Assembly (NCBI GenBank): GCA_033439295.1
Contig: JAVTLE010000014.1
Span: 186,001 to 250,000 of the forward strand
Length of the DNA stretch: 64,000 bases
Reading direction: 5' to 3'
Origin: Deuterostichococcus epilithicus
Taxonomy: Eukaryota; Chlorophyta; Trebouxiophyceae; Prasiolales; Stichococcaceae
Shown: in pieces, positions 46,001 to 57,541 of the stretch
Layout: every line of letters starts with the position of its first letter
Numbering within the stretch: the stretch's first letter is position 1
The notes under the pieces: generated by a model
Told to the model about the DNA's origin: nothing
Database searches by the model: none
Seen by the model: only the letters and a program-made list of their open reading frames with translations
Program-made: the position numbers and the translations under genes

Positions 46001-47530
46001 CACTCCATTCAAGAGGCTCCATGGCATCCACGCGGTGCCTGCGGGCGGTGTCCACATCATCCGCACTGGCGGCAAGGCACTGTTTCACAATTGTGGAACT
46101 TCCGTGCCTTCGATCGCAGTGTCCACCTCGGAAAGTCCGGGTGCGACAGCGCCCAGAGCAGGGCCCCGCGGGCCATGCTTCCTGGCCCTCTCCATGATGT
46201 GCTACGCTTTTCATGGACGCCGACGGGCGGCTTTGAAGGCCCTAGGCGTGCACTCCAGCACAGCGTGGGAACGGGGCGGTGTGCCCACTGATCGCGCTGC
46301 GCGCCGGTGCGGCTCCCAGTGTTCGACCTCAAACCCATACACCTTAACCCCTCAGAACCCCCCGTGTGCAGGCACGTTGGCGAAGCACCAGGACGGCGCG
46401 CTGTACCTGCTGGTCACGGACCAGGGGTACCTGCGCGAGGGCGGCGTCGTGTGGGAGCGCATGTCCGGCATCGACGGCGACACCCAGTTCTTCCAGGTCG
46501 GTGCCGCCGCCGCCGCGCAACAGAGTGTAACAGGAGGCCCTTACCCCCTGGCCTTGGGTCCCACCCGGATGAGGAACACGATGTCGTCCGACTGGCTGCT
46601 GCCTCGCAATGTCAGGGGAGGCAGTGTCAGGGCTCAGCGCCCGCCCGCAGCAGCCCCTGCTCTCCATGCGGCGCCGCTGCGGCTCAAGGCACAGCAGCGG
46701 CAGGGCTCGAGACCCCGCAGTGGCAGGGTACGGTCACGGTCAAGGCGCGTGGCTTTGTGTGGCCCCGAAGCAACCGCCTCTTGTCCAAGCTGGGCAGCAA
46801 TGCCCCTCAACCCTAATCTGTGACCCCATCACACCCTGCAGGCTGACTTCACGCCCTTCACGGGCAAGCCGTCGCTGCGGGACCAGGCGGCAGCCGCCGC
46901 GGCGCTGGCGCAGGCCGCCTTTGCTGGCCGCGCGCCCGCCGGCGGCGCCGGCGCTCATGAGGCTGGTGGAGGCGTCGGCGACAGTGCTGAGCCAAACACG
47001 TCTGCGGACGCAGACTTGGCTCTGGCGCTGCAGATGCAGGAGGTAAGCCCCGGCGGACATGTATACCGACTAAACTCAAACCTGTGTCAGTGCGACTCAC
47101 GCCTTGGTGTCTGGCTGTGGAACAGTATCTCAGGCCGCCACCTCATCAAGCGGTCCACGCCGCCTATGTGCAAGGGCTGCTTGGTTGAGTGCTGCTCTGC
47201 CCGTCAAGTCGCCGACTATCCACTGCACTGCTGAAACTGAACTGCTCCAACGTGCAGGACGAGGCGGAGGAGGCTCGGCAGCGGCAACGGCGGGAGCAGC
47301 AGGTGGCCGCGCAGGTGGCGCAGCAGCAGCAGCAGCAGCAGGGCGGGCGCCAGGGCGATGCGCTGCCGCAGCAGCAACAGGGCCAGGAGCAGCAGCAGGG
47401 TTCGGGCGGGCATTGGCAGCGGCGGACTGGCGGCGGCGGCGGCGGCGGCGCCGCCTCGGGGCGGCAGGGCCGCCGGCCCGCAGTGCTGACCGGCCAGCCG
47501 CCGGCGAAGGAGAAGTGCACCATCATGTAA
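43023..47530 (+). CDS. MINDY-family deubiquitinase (K48-type ubiquitin hydrolase)
   Basis: Exon 1 (43023-43214) has the catalytic block PIVLQAANGPCPLLAIANVL, with the oxyanion Gln and the nucleophile Cys. In-phase exons follow: 43388-43532 (ERLVSIVAGWLLDSNNS), 43767-43882 (YEFTDEIAIFDLLQVPLLHG), 44174-44395 and 44561-44844. Later come QLTYHGLTELHQAL...FFRNNHFG (catalytic His), GALYLLVTDQGYLREGGVVW and GDTQFFQ. The tail has LALALQMQE, a Gln-rich stretch and CTIM before TAA at 47528-47530. The family trims K48-linked ubiquitin chains. DDSFNERLQAALALSIRQQ near 44.62 kb looks like an inserted ubiquitin-interacting helix, and an acidic Glu run follows near 45.15 kb, beside an N at 45146. The terminal CTIM is a CaaX-like prenylation box, suggesting membrane anchoring. 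The exon border near 45.32 kb is uncertain. Confidence 0.93.
45139..45180 (+). repeat. (GAG)n run encoding poly-Glu
   Basis: About eleven to twelve glutamate codons, mostly GAG, interrupted by one N at 45146, lie in the MINDY coding sequence. Confidence 0.85.
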
Positions 47531-47978
47531 CTCCTCAGGCGACCTGGCAGCTGATCCCACACAGCGCTGTGTGGCACGATGGTGTATGCAGAGTGCAGCA
47601 TGGCCGCATGTACACTCACCGCAACTACTGCGAGCCCGCGCCTCGCCCCTTGGCGATTGAACGCATGCAACTCAACGGTGTGAACAGTGGTGCGCCGAGC
47701 GCGCCGAGCCACGTGCGTTTTATCAAGGTGGCGTCGCACAAACCTGTACTGTGGCTTTACATGTTGGTGAACATGTGGGGCAATGAAGGCTGACTCGGTT
47801 GTACTGCCCCCACCTAGGTTTTAGGTCACGGCTTCCCTGGCGCATTCCCCAGCCGTGATTCGTACATGCAGCCGTGATTTGTAATATAAGGCTGCACGAT
47901 GCCTCAAATGCCCACACAAACATTCCACATTTGCACGTCCTCGAGTTCATTCCCGCCGTCTGCCCGCCTGCCGCCGCC
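47531..47978 (+). promoter_or_regulatory. MINDY 3' flank and promoter of the secreted-protein gene
   Basis: TGTAA at 47880-47884, the usual algal polyadenylation signal, runs into ATATAAG at about 47884-47890, a TATA-like element 89 bp before the next ATG. The same few bases may therefore serve the end of one gene and the start of the next. Both assignments are inferred from short motifs. Confidence 0.4.
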
Positions 47979-50182
47979 ATGAAGTCCTCTACCGTCTGCG
48001 TCGCCGGAGCACTGCTGGTGCTGCTTGTCGCTGGTGCACAAGCCGCTCGCGAGCTGAAGGCCGTGCGTGAGTCCTTGATCAGATTCTACTTCGCATCAAG
48101 ACGAGATTCAGCTCTGCATTCAGGCGCCGGCAGGGCCGCGCACGTACCTTGTGCTGCGCCTGATTGGCCGCGGCAGTGGCAGTCATATGAGCGCATCCGC
48201 GCGGTTTGAATCGTCAGCTTACAAGAAAGCCTCTGTTCCGTCACTTACAGCATCTTGCATGCGTCAAGATGCAACGAGGCAGGTCCGTGGCTCGCTGCAC
48301 ATGAGGTTTAGATCGAGACAGTAAGTTGTACAACCCTGTCGCCTGTGGAGTCGACTATTCGCATGCATGCACGACCAAGCATCCATCACATTATCGAGCC
48401 GTTGCTCCATGTTTTCCTGCACGCTGCACCGTCGAAACGTGTACATGCCGACTGCCAGCCTGGCCTACTGCGATTGTTGCGCAGTACACAATACTTGCGG
48501 ATCATCAACTCCGCTTCCGTCACAGCCAGGCTTCCCGGGTATACATCCAAGAGTTCAAGGCCTACCATAGGCGAAGATCAATGTGTCGACAACTCACACC
48601 TCCCCTGCAGAACTGCCAGCCGGCGTCAGCATCAGCGAGGTCGTCAGCAAGCTGAATGCCTTCCGCAATGCTGCCAACGAACTGGTGCGAAACCACTCAC
48701 ATGAAAGCCTTTACTGTGCTTCATACATTCACGAAAGTCTGCATGGCTGCACCCCCAATGTCCACGTGCATGTCTACACGGCTACTTGTCCATTGCAAGC
48801 ACCTCCGTTTGCCTCTGCCGCCTCCCGGCGAGAGCTGCTGATGCACACCAGCACGCCCAGACAATGCTGCATCCGTCAAGTAGGCAGCGCTCCCTGTCTC
48901 GCAGGCAGCAGTCCTCCCCGGCGGCAGTGGGCTGACGGCCACCGTCCTCAACCTGGTCTCCGGGATTGTCGCCCAGGTCCTGGTGAGTGCCGTCTTCGAT
49001 GCTTTGGCGGATATTCTATTCCGATGCGCCACTGATGAGCATCCAGCCGGTGCTAGCGCAATGCCGCGAGTTTTGCCCTGCCATCCAGTACAACAGGCAG
49101 GCAGGTGACTGGCGACAAGACTTGCTGAGTTTGTCTTGCATTTCTGCCGCAGGGCCTGCTCAACCAGGTGCAGCCTGGAGGCCTGATCGCCATTTCCGGC
49201 CTGGACCTGGGAGCCATTGCCGGTGGCCTGCCGGGTACGCTTGTGTGAAAACCTCCGCTCTGCATGTGTCGAATGACACAAAAGCCCATTGTGCATTGCC
49301 GGTGGTGTGATTTCAAGTACTCAGCCGAGGCTCTACTGCCCGGAGTGAACGTGGACGGTGCGGTGCACACTACTGCCAATCATCAGTAAGTTGTCGTGCT
49401 TAAGCTCTGCTCGTCCGGTCGGCTCCAGGCGGCCTGCCGACCAGCGGCCTCCCCAGCGGCGGCCTCGCCTCCATCGGCGGAGCCTCGGCCCTCATTAACA
49501 GCCTGGCCTCCAAGGTGCGTCACACATCGACATCGGACCACGCATGGCTAAACTGCAGCATGCACATTGCCAGTGAATGAGGCGGACCCAACATTACCTG
49601 CTGGCTGACAGCTATGCATGCTGTTCGCTACTGCCGATGAGTCTCCCTAGCGAGTGCAGTGCCGCTGTTGGTGCCTCGAGATGGTAGGGTGGTCAACCAT
49701 ACAAGGCAGCCTTTGACAGCGGCAACCCGCCATCCGACCTCGCTGATCTGCGGGCGCGCTCTTCATTGCAACGCCACCGCCAAGTCGACTAGCTGAGATT
49801 GCGACACCGAGACCGCTCATAAAGGTGTCGTCTCACGGCCGTGCAGGTGCCTGCTGTGGGATCTCTCATCGGCGGCGCCGGCAACGGTGGCCTCCCGGGC
49901 ATTGGCGGCATGGGCTCCGTGCCCATCATTGGTGCGCCTCCTTGCTGTTTTTGTAGGAGGGTTGCATGTTTCAAGGACGCGCGCAAGTGCACAGGAGGAG
50001 CTGTCGCATCAAGCTTGCGGCAAAAACGTCACGGCGCCAGTGGCCTTCCGCAGCCGGCGCTCATGTCGAGGTGACAAGGTTGCTGCAAGTACCGACGACG
50101 TGTCTCATGCGCATCAACAGGCCCGATCTATGGCGGCATCCTCGGCTCGCTGCCGCTCCTCGGCGGCCTCTTTGGCCGCTAG
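47979..50182 (+). CDS. Small secreted Gly/Leu-rich protein, 184 aa
   Basis: Seven small exons in exact phase: 47979-48066 (GTGAGT donor), 48611-48684, 48905-48982 (GTGAGT donor), 49153-49234, 49429-49514, 49847-49931 and 50121-50182 (TAG). The total is 184 residues. MKSSTVCVAGALLVLLVAGA is a clear signal peptide, with cleavage likely after AQA. The mature part has an amphipathic segment (VSISEVVSKLNAFRNAANEL) and then hydrophobic Gly-rich sequence with GLP/GG motifs (LIAISGLDLGAIAGGLPG, NGGLPGIGGMGSVPIIG), ending LPLLGGLFGR. It has only one Cys (in the signal peptide) and few charges. I recognise no family; a wall, extracellular-matrix or self-assembling surface protein is a guess. Exons of 62-88 nt separated by much longer introns are notable. 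Confidence 0.87.
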
Positions 50183-51049
50183 ACGGACCTTTGCGTCCGC
50201 GGATTGGCTGCGAAGGCTCGCAGTGAGCCACCGCACCATGAAATTGCGTGTGGACAGCGCATGGCGTCAGCTTGCGGTCGCCGCCTGGGTGCTTGCTCGC
50301 CGCCAGGCGCCATGCACTCCGCCAATGATATAGCAGGATTTGCCGTTGTATGTGTGGATAGTGGACCTCGGGAGGAGTGTACCAAATGAGACACTGGCGG
50401 TGGTCTAGTGCGGAGTTTGTAGTTGTGCCGGCAGCACAGGTGATGAGCTATAAACGACCAGCTTCACGCTGCCGCGGCCGGTGGTGCTCGTGAAACTCAG
50501 GTTGACACTGCAGTCAAGATAAACTGAACAGAGAGTAGTTTTTGAACGCACTTTGCTGATTTTGATGCTTGGTCCTCGACTCATGCCATGCATGATTGTT
50601 TCCTGCGAGTTTTGCCAATGTTGCAAAGATTTTGCTGCATTTACCACACTGAAGTTCCAGGTCTTTGGCTGCAACGTTTCCTTATACACTCAATGGCGAA
50701 CACATCAGCAATCTGTAAAACGCATATGTACAATAAATTTCGTCCACTTTTGTGAAACTCTGCTATTGAGACACTGCACAGCACGTACATGTCGCTAAAT
50801 GATACATTTGCACTGTGGGTCTGGAAACCTGACGTCTCTCTTTGCGCACGATGCAACTAGGTAACCAACCAGCAAAGCGGCAGGGCAAAGCCAGCGGCCC
50901 AGGTCCCCTGAGGCTGCTTTCGTATGGACCTTTCGTATGCCACACCGCGTGACTCATGAGTGACTCATACTACCTGCCCTCCTCGCCGTTGCACCACATG
51001 GCGAGTTTCTTGTTGGCGCTGTGCTCTGCCAGCGAGCCACCTGCCGTGC
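50183..51049. other. Convergent intergenic region
   Basis: It lies between the stops of the secreted-protein gene and the YccF-domain gene. It is AT-richer than its surroundings. TGTAA at about 50714-50718 could end the upstream transcript. No gene is seen. Confidence 0.45.
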
Positions 51050-52401
51050 TCAGACCGCATTCTCGCCCATTGGTGCGCCGCGGTCCGCCAGCGGCCCGAT
51101 CTTGCCGCCGCCGCCCTGCTGGTGTGGGGCGCCCTCGACATCTGCGGCCGCGAGTCCCGCCCGGTGCGCCTGCAGCTCTGCCACCGTGGTCGGCAGGAAC
51201 TGCTTCCTGCAGCCAGGGCGCCAGAGCGCTCATCAGGACGCTGGAGTAAATTTTCTGCTCAGGCTCGCCGCATCACGTTGATGGGGGCTGTGCCGCCGCA
51301 TAGCCAGGACTTGCCGTGGAGCTCACCAGTCCTTGTGAGGGAACGGCCCCCCGCTGGCAATATCCGGGCAGGCTCTACATGAAAGGCAGCAGGATCCGAC
51401 AGTCGTCATGCCTTGCAACAGTTGCAGAGTCTGCAGAAATGCCGACCTGATGTCACTGCCGAAGGGCATCAGCACGAACTTGGCAAATCCGGCGAAGGTG
51501 AGCGCCGTGGGGATCCCCACGATGGTCAGGGCCTGCACCAGCGCCGCGACTGCGAAGCCCAGGCAGAGCGTCCAGCCAAACAGGACCAGCCACACCTGCA
51601 GCAAGGCTTTAGGGTTCAAAGTGCAGCATCGAGCACTGCCATACATCGCATCGCATTGCATCGCATCGTATCGCTTGAAGCTGGCAAGCATGCTGGCAGA
51701 GGGGCCAGATCGCGCAATGTGGCCGGCCGACGGAGGCATGAGGTCGGGGGCCGGATCTCGTCGTGCGGCTGGGCGGCGCGTGGACGCCGCACCACATTGG
51801 CGACGACGGTGAAGGGTTTTCTGAAGCGCTTTGGGTCCCTAACGGCCTCCAGCGTCACCGGGTCGAAGGCGAAGCTGCGCATACGTTGTGAAACCCACAT
51901 GAAGCCCTCTGGGGTTGTGATGGATAGTCAGAACGCTAAAGCGCTGTGGACATGATGTACAAGCGTGCCGCATTGCAGTGGAGCTCACCATGATAGCTTA
52001 AGGGCTTGAGGCACGAAGGGGATGAGGATGATCGTCATGATCATTGAGACGCTGAAGAATACGTAGGTTAAGAACATCCACCTGCGTAAGAACATCCCAG
52101 GTGGGTGCGTCAGAACATGCTGCAGTACCGATGTGCATCTGGTGACGTCGATCGACTGCATCTGGCTGGTGACAGCCATGCTGAGCTGCCTGCGCAGACG
52201 GTGGTATCAAGGGAATGCAACCAGCTGGTGACAGCTATACAACGCTACCTGCGCAGATTGTATCACTCACCAGCCGGCTGTGACGATCCAGAGCACTCGT
52301 CTGATGAGCAACACCGGCTGCCGATTGCCCCAGACAATCACTGCATCGAGCCGGTACCGCCATGTCCTTTTGGGCGTTTCTTCCGGCACCAGCATCACCA
52401 T
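51050..52401 (-). CDS. YccF-domain (DUF307) membrane protein, 203 aa
   Basis: Five exons in exact phase: 52401-52271 (GTGAGT donor), 52081-51989, 51874-51793, 51595-51447 and 51206-51050 (TGA), giving 203 residues. Two tandem halves match bacterial YccF. The first is RRVLWIVTAGWWMFLTYVFF...MIMTIILIPFVPQALKL, followed by FAFDPVTLEAV. The second is VVANVVWLVLFGWTLCLGFA...ALTIVGIPTALTFAGFAKF ending LMPFG. The I-x-G-I-P and x-P-F-G signatures are kept. Three or four membrane helices are expected, with no signal peptide. The Gly/Gln-rich C-terminus (HQQGGGGKIGPLADRG) is extra. YccF is best known from bacteria and its function is not defined. The gene is normally intronised and of host-like composition, so any transfer would be old. 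Confidence 0.9.
51645..51674. repeat. ATCGC pentanucleotide repeat, about 6 units
   Basis: Six ATCGC-like units with two single-base variants lie in an intron of the YccF-domain gene. Confidence 0.85.
52068..52265 (-). repeat. Partial duplications in YccF intron 1
   Basis: Segment 52220-52265, next to the exon 1 donor, is matched by 52162-52209 (shared CTGGTGACAGC and CTGCGCAGA blocks). At the other end, the exon 2 start (TGGATGTTCTTA on the minus strand) is preceded by a near copy (GGGATGTTCTTA) directly upstream of the acceptor. Confidence 0.75.
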
Positions 52402-53053
52402 GATTGCTGCAGTGCTGAAAGCTGCACAAGGAGCGCTACAACCTGCCGAGGTGCGAAATCTTATGTGTTAGGCGCTTTGGTCATTGGCTAGTTGGCCGAT
52501 CCCAGCTAAGATGAAAGGTGGGCGGCCTGTGAGAGGTCGCTCGGAACGACACCTCTGCAAAAAATGCTCGATCAGCTGCGCTGGTACAGCACCAGTGTAT
52601 CGTCGTGTAGTCTGACTGCACAAACAGACTGGGCACGTGCCTGTTTCCTGTCAGGGCAGCTGTTTGGAAGCCAACTGCAACCGGGTGTGGCAATGTCTTC
52701 CTGATAACATCCTGCAAGTCGTGCCACTTAATTCACCTCCGATACGTGTTACCTCCATGCTGCATCCCTGCACTCACAAACTGGAAGGTGCCCAAAGTGC
52801 AGCAGCGACATGCTGCCGCGCCCCCCACAATTCTGCGGTACTCAATGTACCACATAACATTGCGAGCTTTCCCAAAGCAGCGCCCAGTCGTGACGCGAGC
52901 TGCCACCCGCCGTCTCCAAGACTGCCCCGTTCTGTCGCTGGCATGGGCCTATCTGGCATCGCGCTGGGAGGCTGCACTAGCGCTCCCCGCACGCGCCTGC
53001 CATGAATCTGGCGGCGGTCGGGCGGCACCCGCGCCAATGGAGGCCATGCCCGC
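52402..53053. other. Intergenic region between two minus-strand genes
   Basis: This is the 3' flank of isocitrate dehydrogenase and the promoter side of the YccF-domain gene. No exon or clear regulatory motif is recognised. Confidence 0.45.
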
Positions 53054-56000
53054 TCAGCTGAAGAACTTCTCCTTGAAGCGCTCTGCGCGACATACCAGAC
53101 AGGGTATCAGCCAATGACTTCTCGGGGTTTGCTGGACATGTCTGGGAGCAGGACCGATGAAGCATGATGCTGTGGGCTGCATGCCGAGATGAAGCGGCCG
53201 CCAGCCAGCGAGATCGTGGTATTGGAAGAGAGGGTCGAGAACCTACCGCTGATCTTGTCCAGGAAGGGTGTTGTGTAAAGGTACTGGTCGGGGGTGACCT
53301 GCAACATCAAAAATGGCACGAGTGGGGCCAGGCTATTATGACAGAAGACGGCAGCGCATGCAAAGATAGCGAATGCACTAATGAGGTGGCATGCGGACTC
53401 GTTTCCCACCTTGGTGGTGCCGTGCACGCAGATGGCCAGGTCCTGTACATGCACCAACAGCAGCCGTCAGGACAGAGGGAAGCACCAAATCGGCTGTCAA
53501 CAGCGCAGCGGCAGCGAGACGAACACGAAATGGGTGAAACCGAACACATGGCAGCCGATGCTGAAGGCAGCGCTGTCTGCGCCTGCCGGGTCCAGAAGCG
53601 CTTTCCTACCTTCGTGTAAAAGCCTGCCTCGATGCTCTCCACGATGGACGCCTCCAGGTCGGTGCAGAACTTGGCCAGCAGGTCGTTGCCTGCAGGACGG
53701 AATCGAGACCGGCGTGACGCATCAACAGCCGGAAGCAGGGCCACTGGAGACTCGCTTTGCCCCCTTCCCGGCATGCGCACAGGACCTCCGGCAGGTGTGC
53801 TGACACCGCCTGCTGCGCCTGCATGACCCTTGCAGCGCCGGGCCGGCGACGCGGCCGCCGAAGCACATCAGATACATGTGACGCTGGTACGACGGAGGGC
53901 CAGGCCCCAGGACCGACCGCACCGTCCAGCTTGGCGCGGAAGGCGAGCCCCCGCGTCCACGCAAAGATGGACGCCACCGGGTTGGTGGACGTCTCGTTGC
54001 CCTTTTGGTGCTCCCGCCAGTGCCGTGTCACCGTGCCTGCTCAGGAAAGGCAAAGACTACAGTGCGGAGAATGTGCACGGGTGCCCCCGACTGCTGCAGT
54101 GGGGACAGAGTGCTAACATCTCTCCCTGGGACCTTCTGGCACAATTGCTGCAGCCGTCCGAAATTCTCATCCACATATGCACGGCCCTGGCTTTGGCTCG
54201 CCTGCAGGGTGCAAGCAGGAGGCAAGAAGATTTACGCACCGTGTGCTGCCTCGGACTCCATGACATCGCCGGCCGGCGTCGTCAGGACCGACGTCATCAA
54301 GCCCAGGCTGCCGTAGCCCTGAGCGACGATGTCTGCATCGGCAAATAGCGAGGATGATCCATTCAGATGCTGGATTGCACCGCAAATTGGTTGAAATGGA
54401 CAGAAGGTCAACAGACCTACAAGCCTCCGCCAGAGTTCCCTCGGATAGAACAGGTGGGAAACCCTCCTAGCATCCTGGTCGATCATTCCCACCTGATTGC
54501 ACGTCTCCGTCGTAATTTTTCAAGGCCAAGATGTAGCCACCTTCGCTCTTGATCATCTGCAAACACCAGCACGAGCTTGGTGGCGGCTGGCCTGGCCTGC
54601 TGGATCCTCAGGAGTGCACCGCCGCCAGGAGTGCATGATGTTTGGGCAAGCACGCCATGCGGGTCCTGCGTTGCAGGGCCGCCCCACGTTCGCCTGACCC
54701 TAAACCCTGAGCCCTGTTTCGCTTTTGGTGCTGCTTCGGTGCGGCAATGTGGAGCCTTCGTTGGACCAAACCAACAACACAACAAGGGGCAAAAAAGAAG
54801 TAAACCACAAGCGCCCACCTGTGCCACCATGTCGTCGATGAGGCGGTGCTCGTACCAGATGCCCAGCTCCTTGAACTTGGCGGCATACTTCTCCTGATAG
54901 ATCTCCTCGAAGATTTGGAGGAAGCGGCCGTCGTACTGCTTCAGAATGGTGTTCTTCGTGCTCATGTACAGCGGCCTGTTCGGTTTCGGGGAAGACTGCG
55001 GTGAACCTCATGAGGCTGATCGACGAGGCTACCGGGCGATGTCACATGCCAGAATTGCGAGAGGATCGTGGAGGAGGCATTAAAGCGTAGGGCAGCGCAT
55101 TTCAGCTGCTTGCCTGGGTCACCTTGCGCGAGGGCCCACCCGGCTGCCATGCAACAAAACGCCAGGACAAATCGTGCGGCGGGTTGCAGAAAGGACGCAC
55201 CACTGCTTGTCGAGCGCGTACTCGAAGCAGGACAGGGCAAAGCCGCGGATGGCCTGTTCCGTGTTGTACATGCCCATTGCGACGCCGGGGCCTTTAAAGT
55301 CGAAGATGTCATAGTCCTGCAGCGGCAGCAGGGCAGAGGTCTGCAAAGTCGCAGGGCTTGCCCGGCGGCGCTGGCTGTGACACACGAATCCACTGGTGCA
55401 CAGGCGACCAGCCGTATGGCCCTCAGAGGGGAGGCGGGGAGCAGCATCACGAGAAGCTGCAGGGGAGCTGCTGCGTGCTGCTCTGTGGGGTTCAGGGTTT
55501 TGACCGCGAAACCGCACCTGAGCCGGGCCGCCGTCGGCAGGCTCGAACTTCATGGTCAGCTTGCCGGCGCCCGGCACCGTAAAGTTGGTCGCCATGTACT
55601 GGTCGCCATATGCGTGCCTGCGGCAACAGAAGGGGTTGTTCCAAAACCGCACACGGTGCATGAGGCACTGTCATTGGCATGATTGCCTCAGTGGCGTGCA
55701 CGGGGCAAGCTGTGGGGTCAGCGTGCGCTGCAGGGCGCATGCGCGGTCCTCGCCGATGTTGGTGCTCCGGTGGTGATCAGCACGCAGCTGCTTCACAGCT
55801 GCGCATCACACGACAGCGCACCTGCCCACGATGATGGGCTTCTTCCAGCCGGGCACCAGGCGCGGCACATTCTTCGCAACGATGGGTTCCCGGAACACAG
55901 TGCCTGCAATGAGAACATCTTCAGCTCGTGCCCTTTCAGGCTCAGCAGCCTGTGCTTGGGCGCGCCAACGGCACTGCCGGAGAGAGACACCCAAGAAGCC

Positions 56001-57541
56001 TCCATCCAGCCACATCTTCCATGTCGCAGGGGAGCCTGCTCTGCCAGGACATTCTCCGCCTCCCACCAGCCACTTCCGCCGTCTATCCAGTCACACACAC
56101 CTGTTGCGTGGGCGGGCCAGGAGCAGGCAGGCAGGCAGACAGGCTGCCGCCGCACCATTGAGGATGTTGCGGATGGTGCCGTTGGGCGACTTCCACATCT
56201 GCTTCAGACCAAACTCCTTCACGCGGGCCTCATCGGGCGTGATGGTTGCGCACTTGATGCCGACGCCCACCCTCTGCAGTTGTGTCAATCGGATCAAACA
56301 TGTCAGCTTGAATTGCATGTCACCGTGACGGCGGCTCAGGCATCGCAGGGCTGCGCTGCGCCCGGGGCGACGGAAGTTGTGCATCAGCAGGCCAGAGGTG
56401 CGGGCACTGGGACGCTGGCGGCTCCGGCGGCTCCGGCGGGCGCCAGCGCCGTGTGCGTGACGCAACTGCAGCTGCAAGGGTTCACATCTGCAGGGCTGCG
56501 GCGCGCCGTACATCCCCAGCCGCAAGCGCGCATACAGCAGCCAAGAACACACCTGGATGGCGTGCGCTGCGTCCACTGTGACCTGGTCATTGGTCTCATC
56601 GCGGTGCGGCAGCCCTGCGACAGTGTGACAGGAGGCGCGTCCGCGTACATTGCACTTGCAGCTGAGCCATGACACTCACGCCACACTGAAGGACTGATGG
56701 ACAGCAGACGTCACCTAGGTCGTAGTACTCTGTCTTCACGTCGACGTACGGGAAGATGAGCTTGTCCTTGATCTGCTGCCAGATGACCCTGCACACAGGA
56801 GGTCGCACGATCGAGGATCGGCGGCAATTCGATGTGTCGGACCAAGCGTCAGGGCGATGCCACCGTTTGGGAGGGCAGCGACACAGATTGCACCTGCGGT
56901 GCTTCTGCCGGTTGCCGCCGCACCCTCACTCCCTACCCAGCTGTGCTTGGGATGTGTGCACAGCAAGGCAGCGAAGCACAACATTCACCTGGTCATCTCG
57001 TCGCCATCGAGATCTACCACCGGGTTCTCGACCTTGATCTTCTCAAAGCCGCTGCTGCTGGCAAGCGCCCGCACGGCATTGCCTGCGGCGAAGCACGCTG
57101 ATGATGGACAAGGGTTATGACGGTCAATGTGCCGGCAGACGTCAGGCAGTCACACGAAGCCGATGCCCTCAGCTCTCATAATCATGTAGTCACCAGGCCG
57201 CCGGCGGTGCCACCGGCTGGACCCGCCCCTCGAACGGGTGTGGCGGATGCGGCGGAGTGGATTGTGGGTTGGCGGCAGCTGGGCAGGAGTGGTGTGGATG
57301 CGGATCCCGTTCGAGGCTGGGGCACCAGCCGGCTCCGAAACAAGGGGAAGCGACCCTCCAAGTGTTTGTTTACATCATCGGGCGTCGGTTGTGGGAATTT
57401 TCAGCAGAATGAGCATTGTGCCGCAGTGGAGGTGCACTTGCCTCGGATGCCGTGAGCTGCTGTGGGCGGTAGAGGCTGGCTGCCAGATGCCTGCAGCACT
57501 CGGGCCACGGCATTCAGCCGCCTGGCCGCATTCCCGAGCAT
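53054..57541 (-). CDS. IDH: NADP-dependent isocitrate dehydrogenase, mitochondrial-type presequence
   Basis: Sixteen exons in exact phase from ATG 57541 to TGA 53056-53054, totalling 455 residues. Exon 1 (57541-57442) begins [19 protein letters not shown], an Arg-rich amphipathic helix typical of mitochondrial import. The catalytic body then follows: [51 protein letters not shown] (substrate Ser/Asn/Arg), [17 protein letters not shown] (active-site Arg), [15 protein letters not shown] (catalytic Lys), [13 protein letters not shown] (metal Asp), [40 protein letters not shown] and [12 protein letters not shown]. It converts isocitrate and NADP+ to 2-oxoglutarate, CO2 and NADPH. It ends ERFKEKFFS, with no SKL-type peroxisomal signal. 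Intron 1 has a GC donor (GAG|GCAAGT). Plastid targeting cannot be excluded. Divergent from GH51. Confidence 0.97.
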
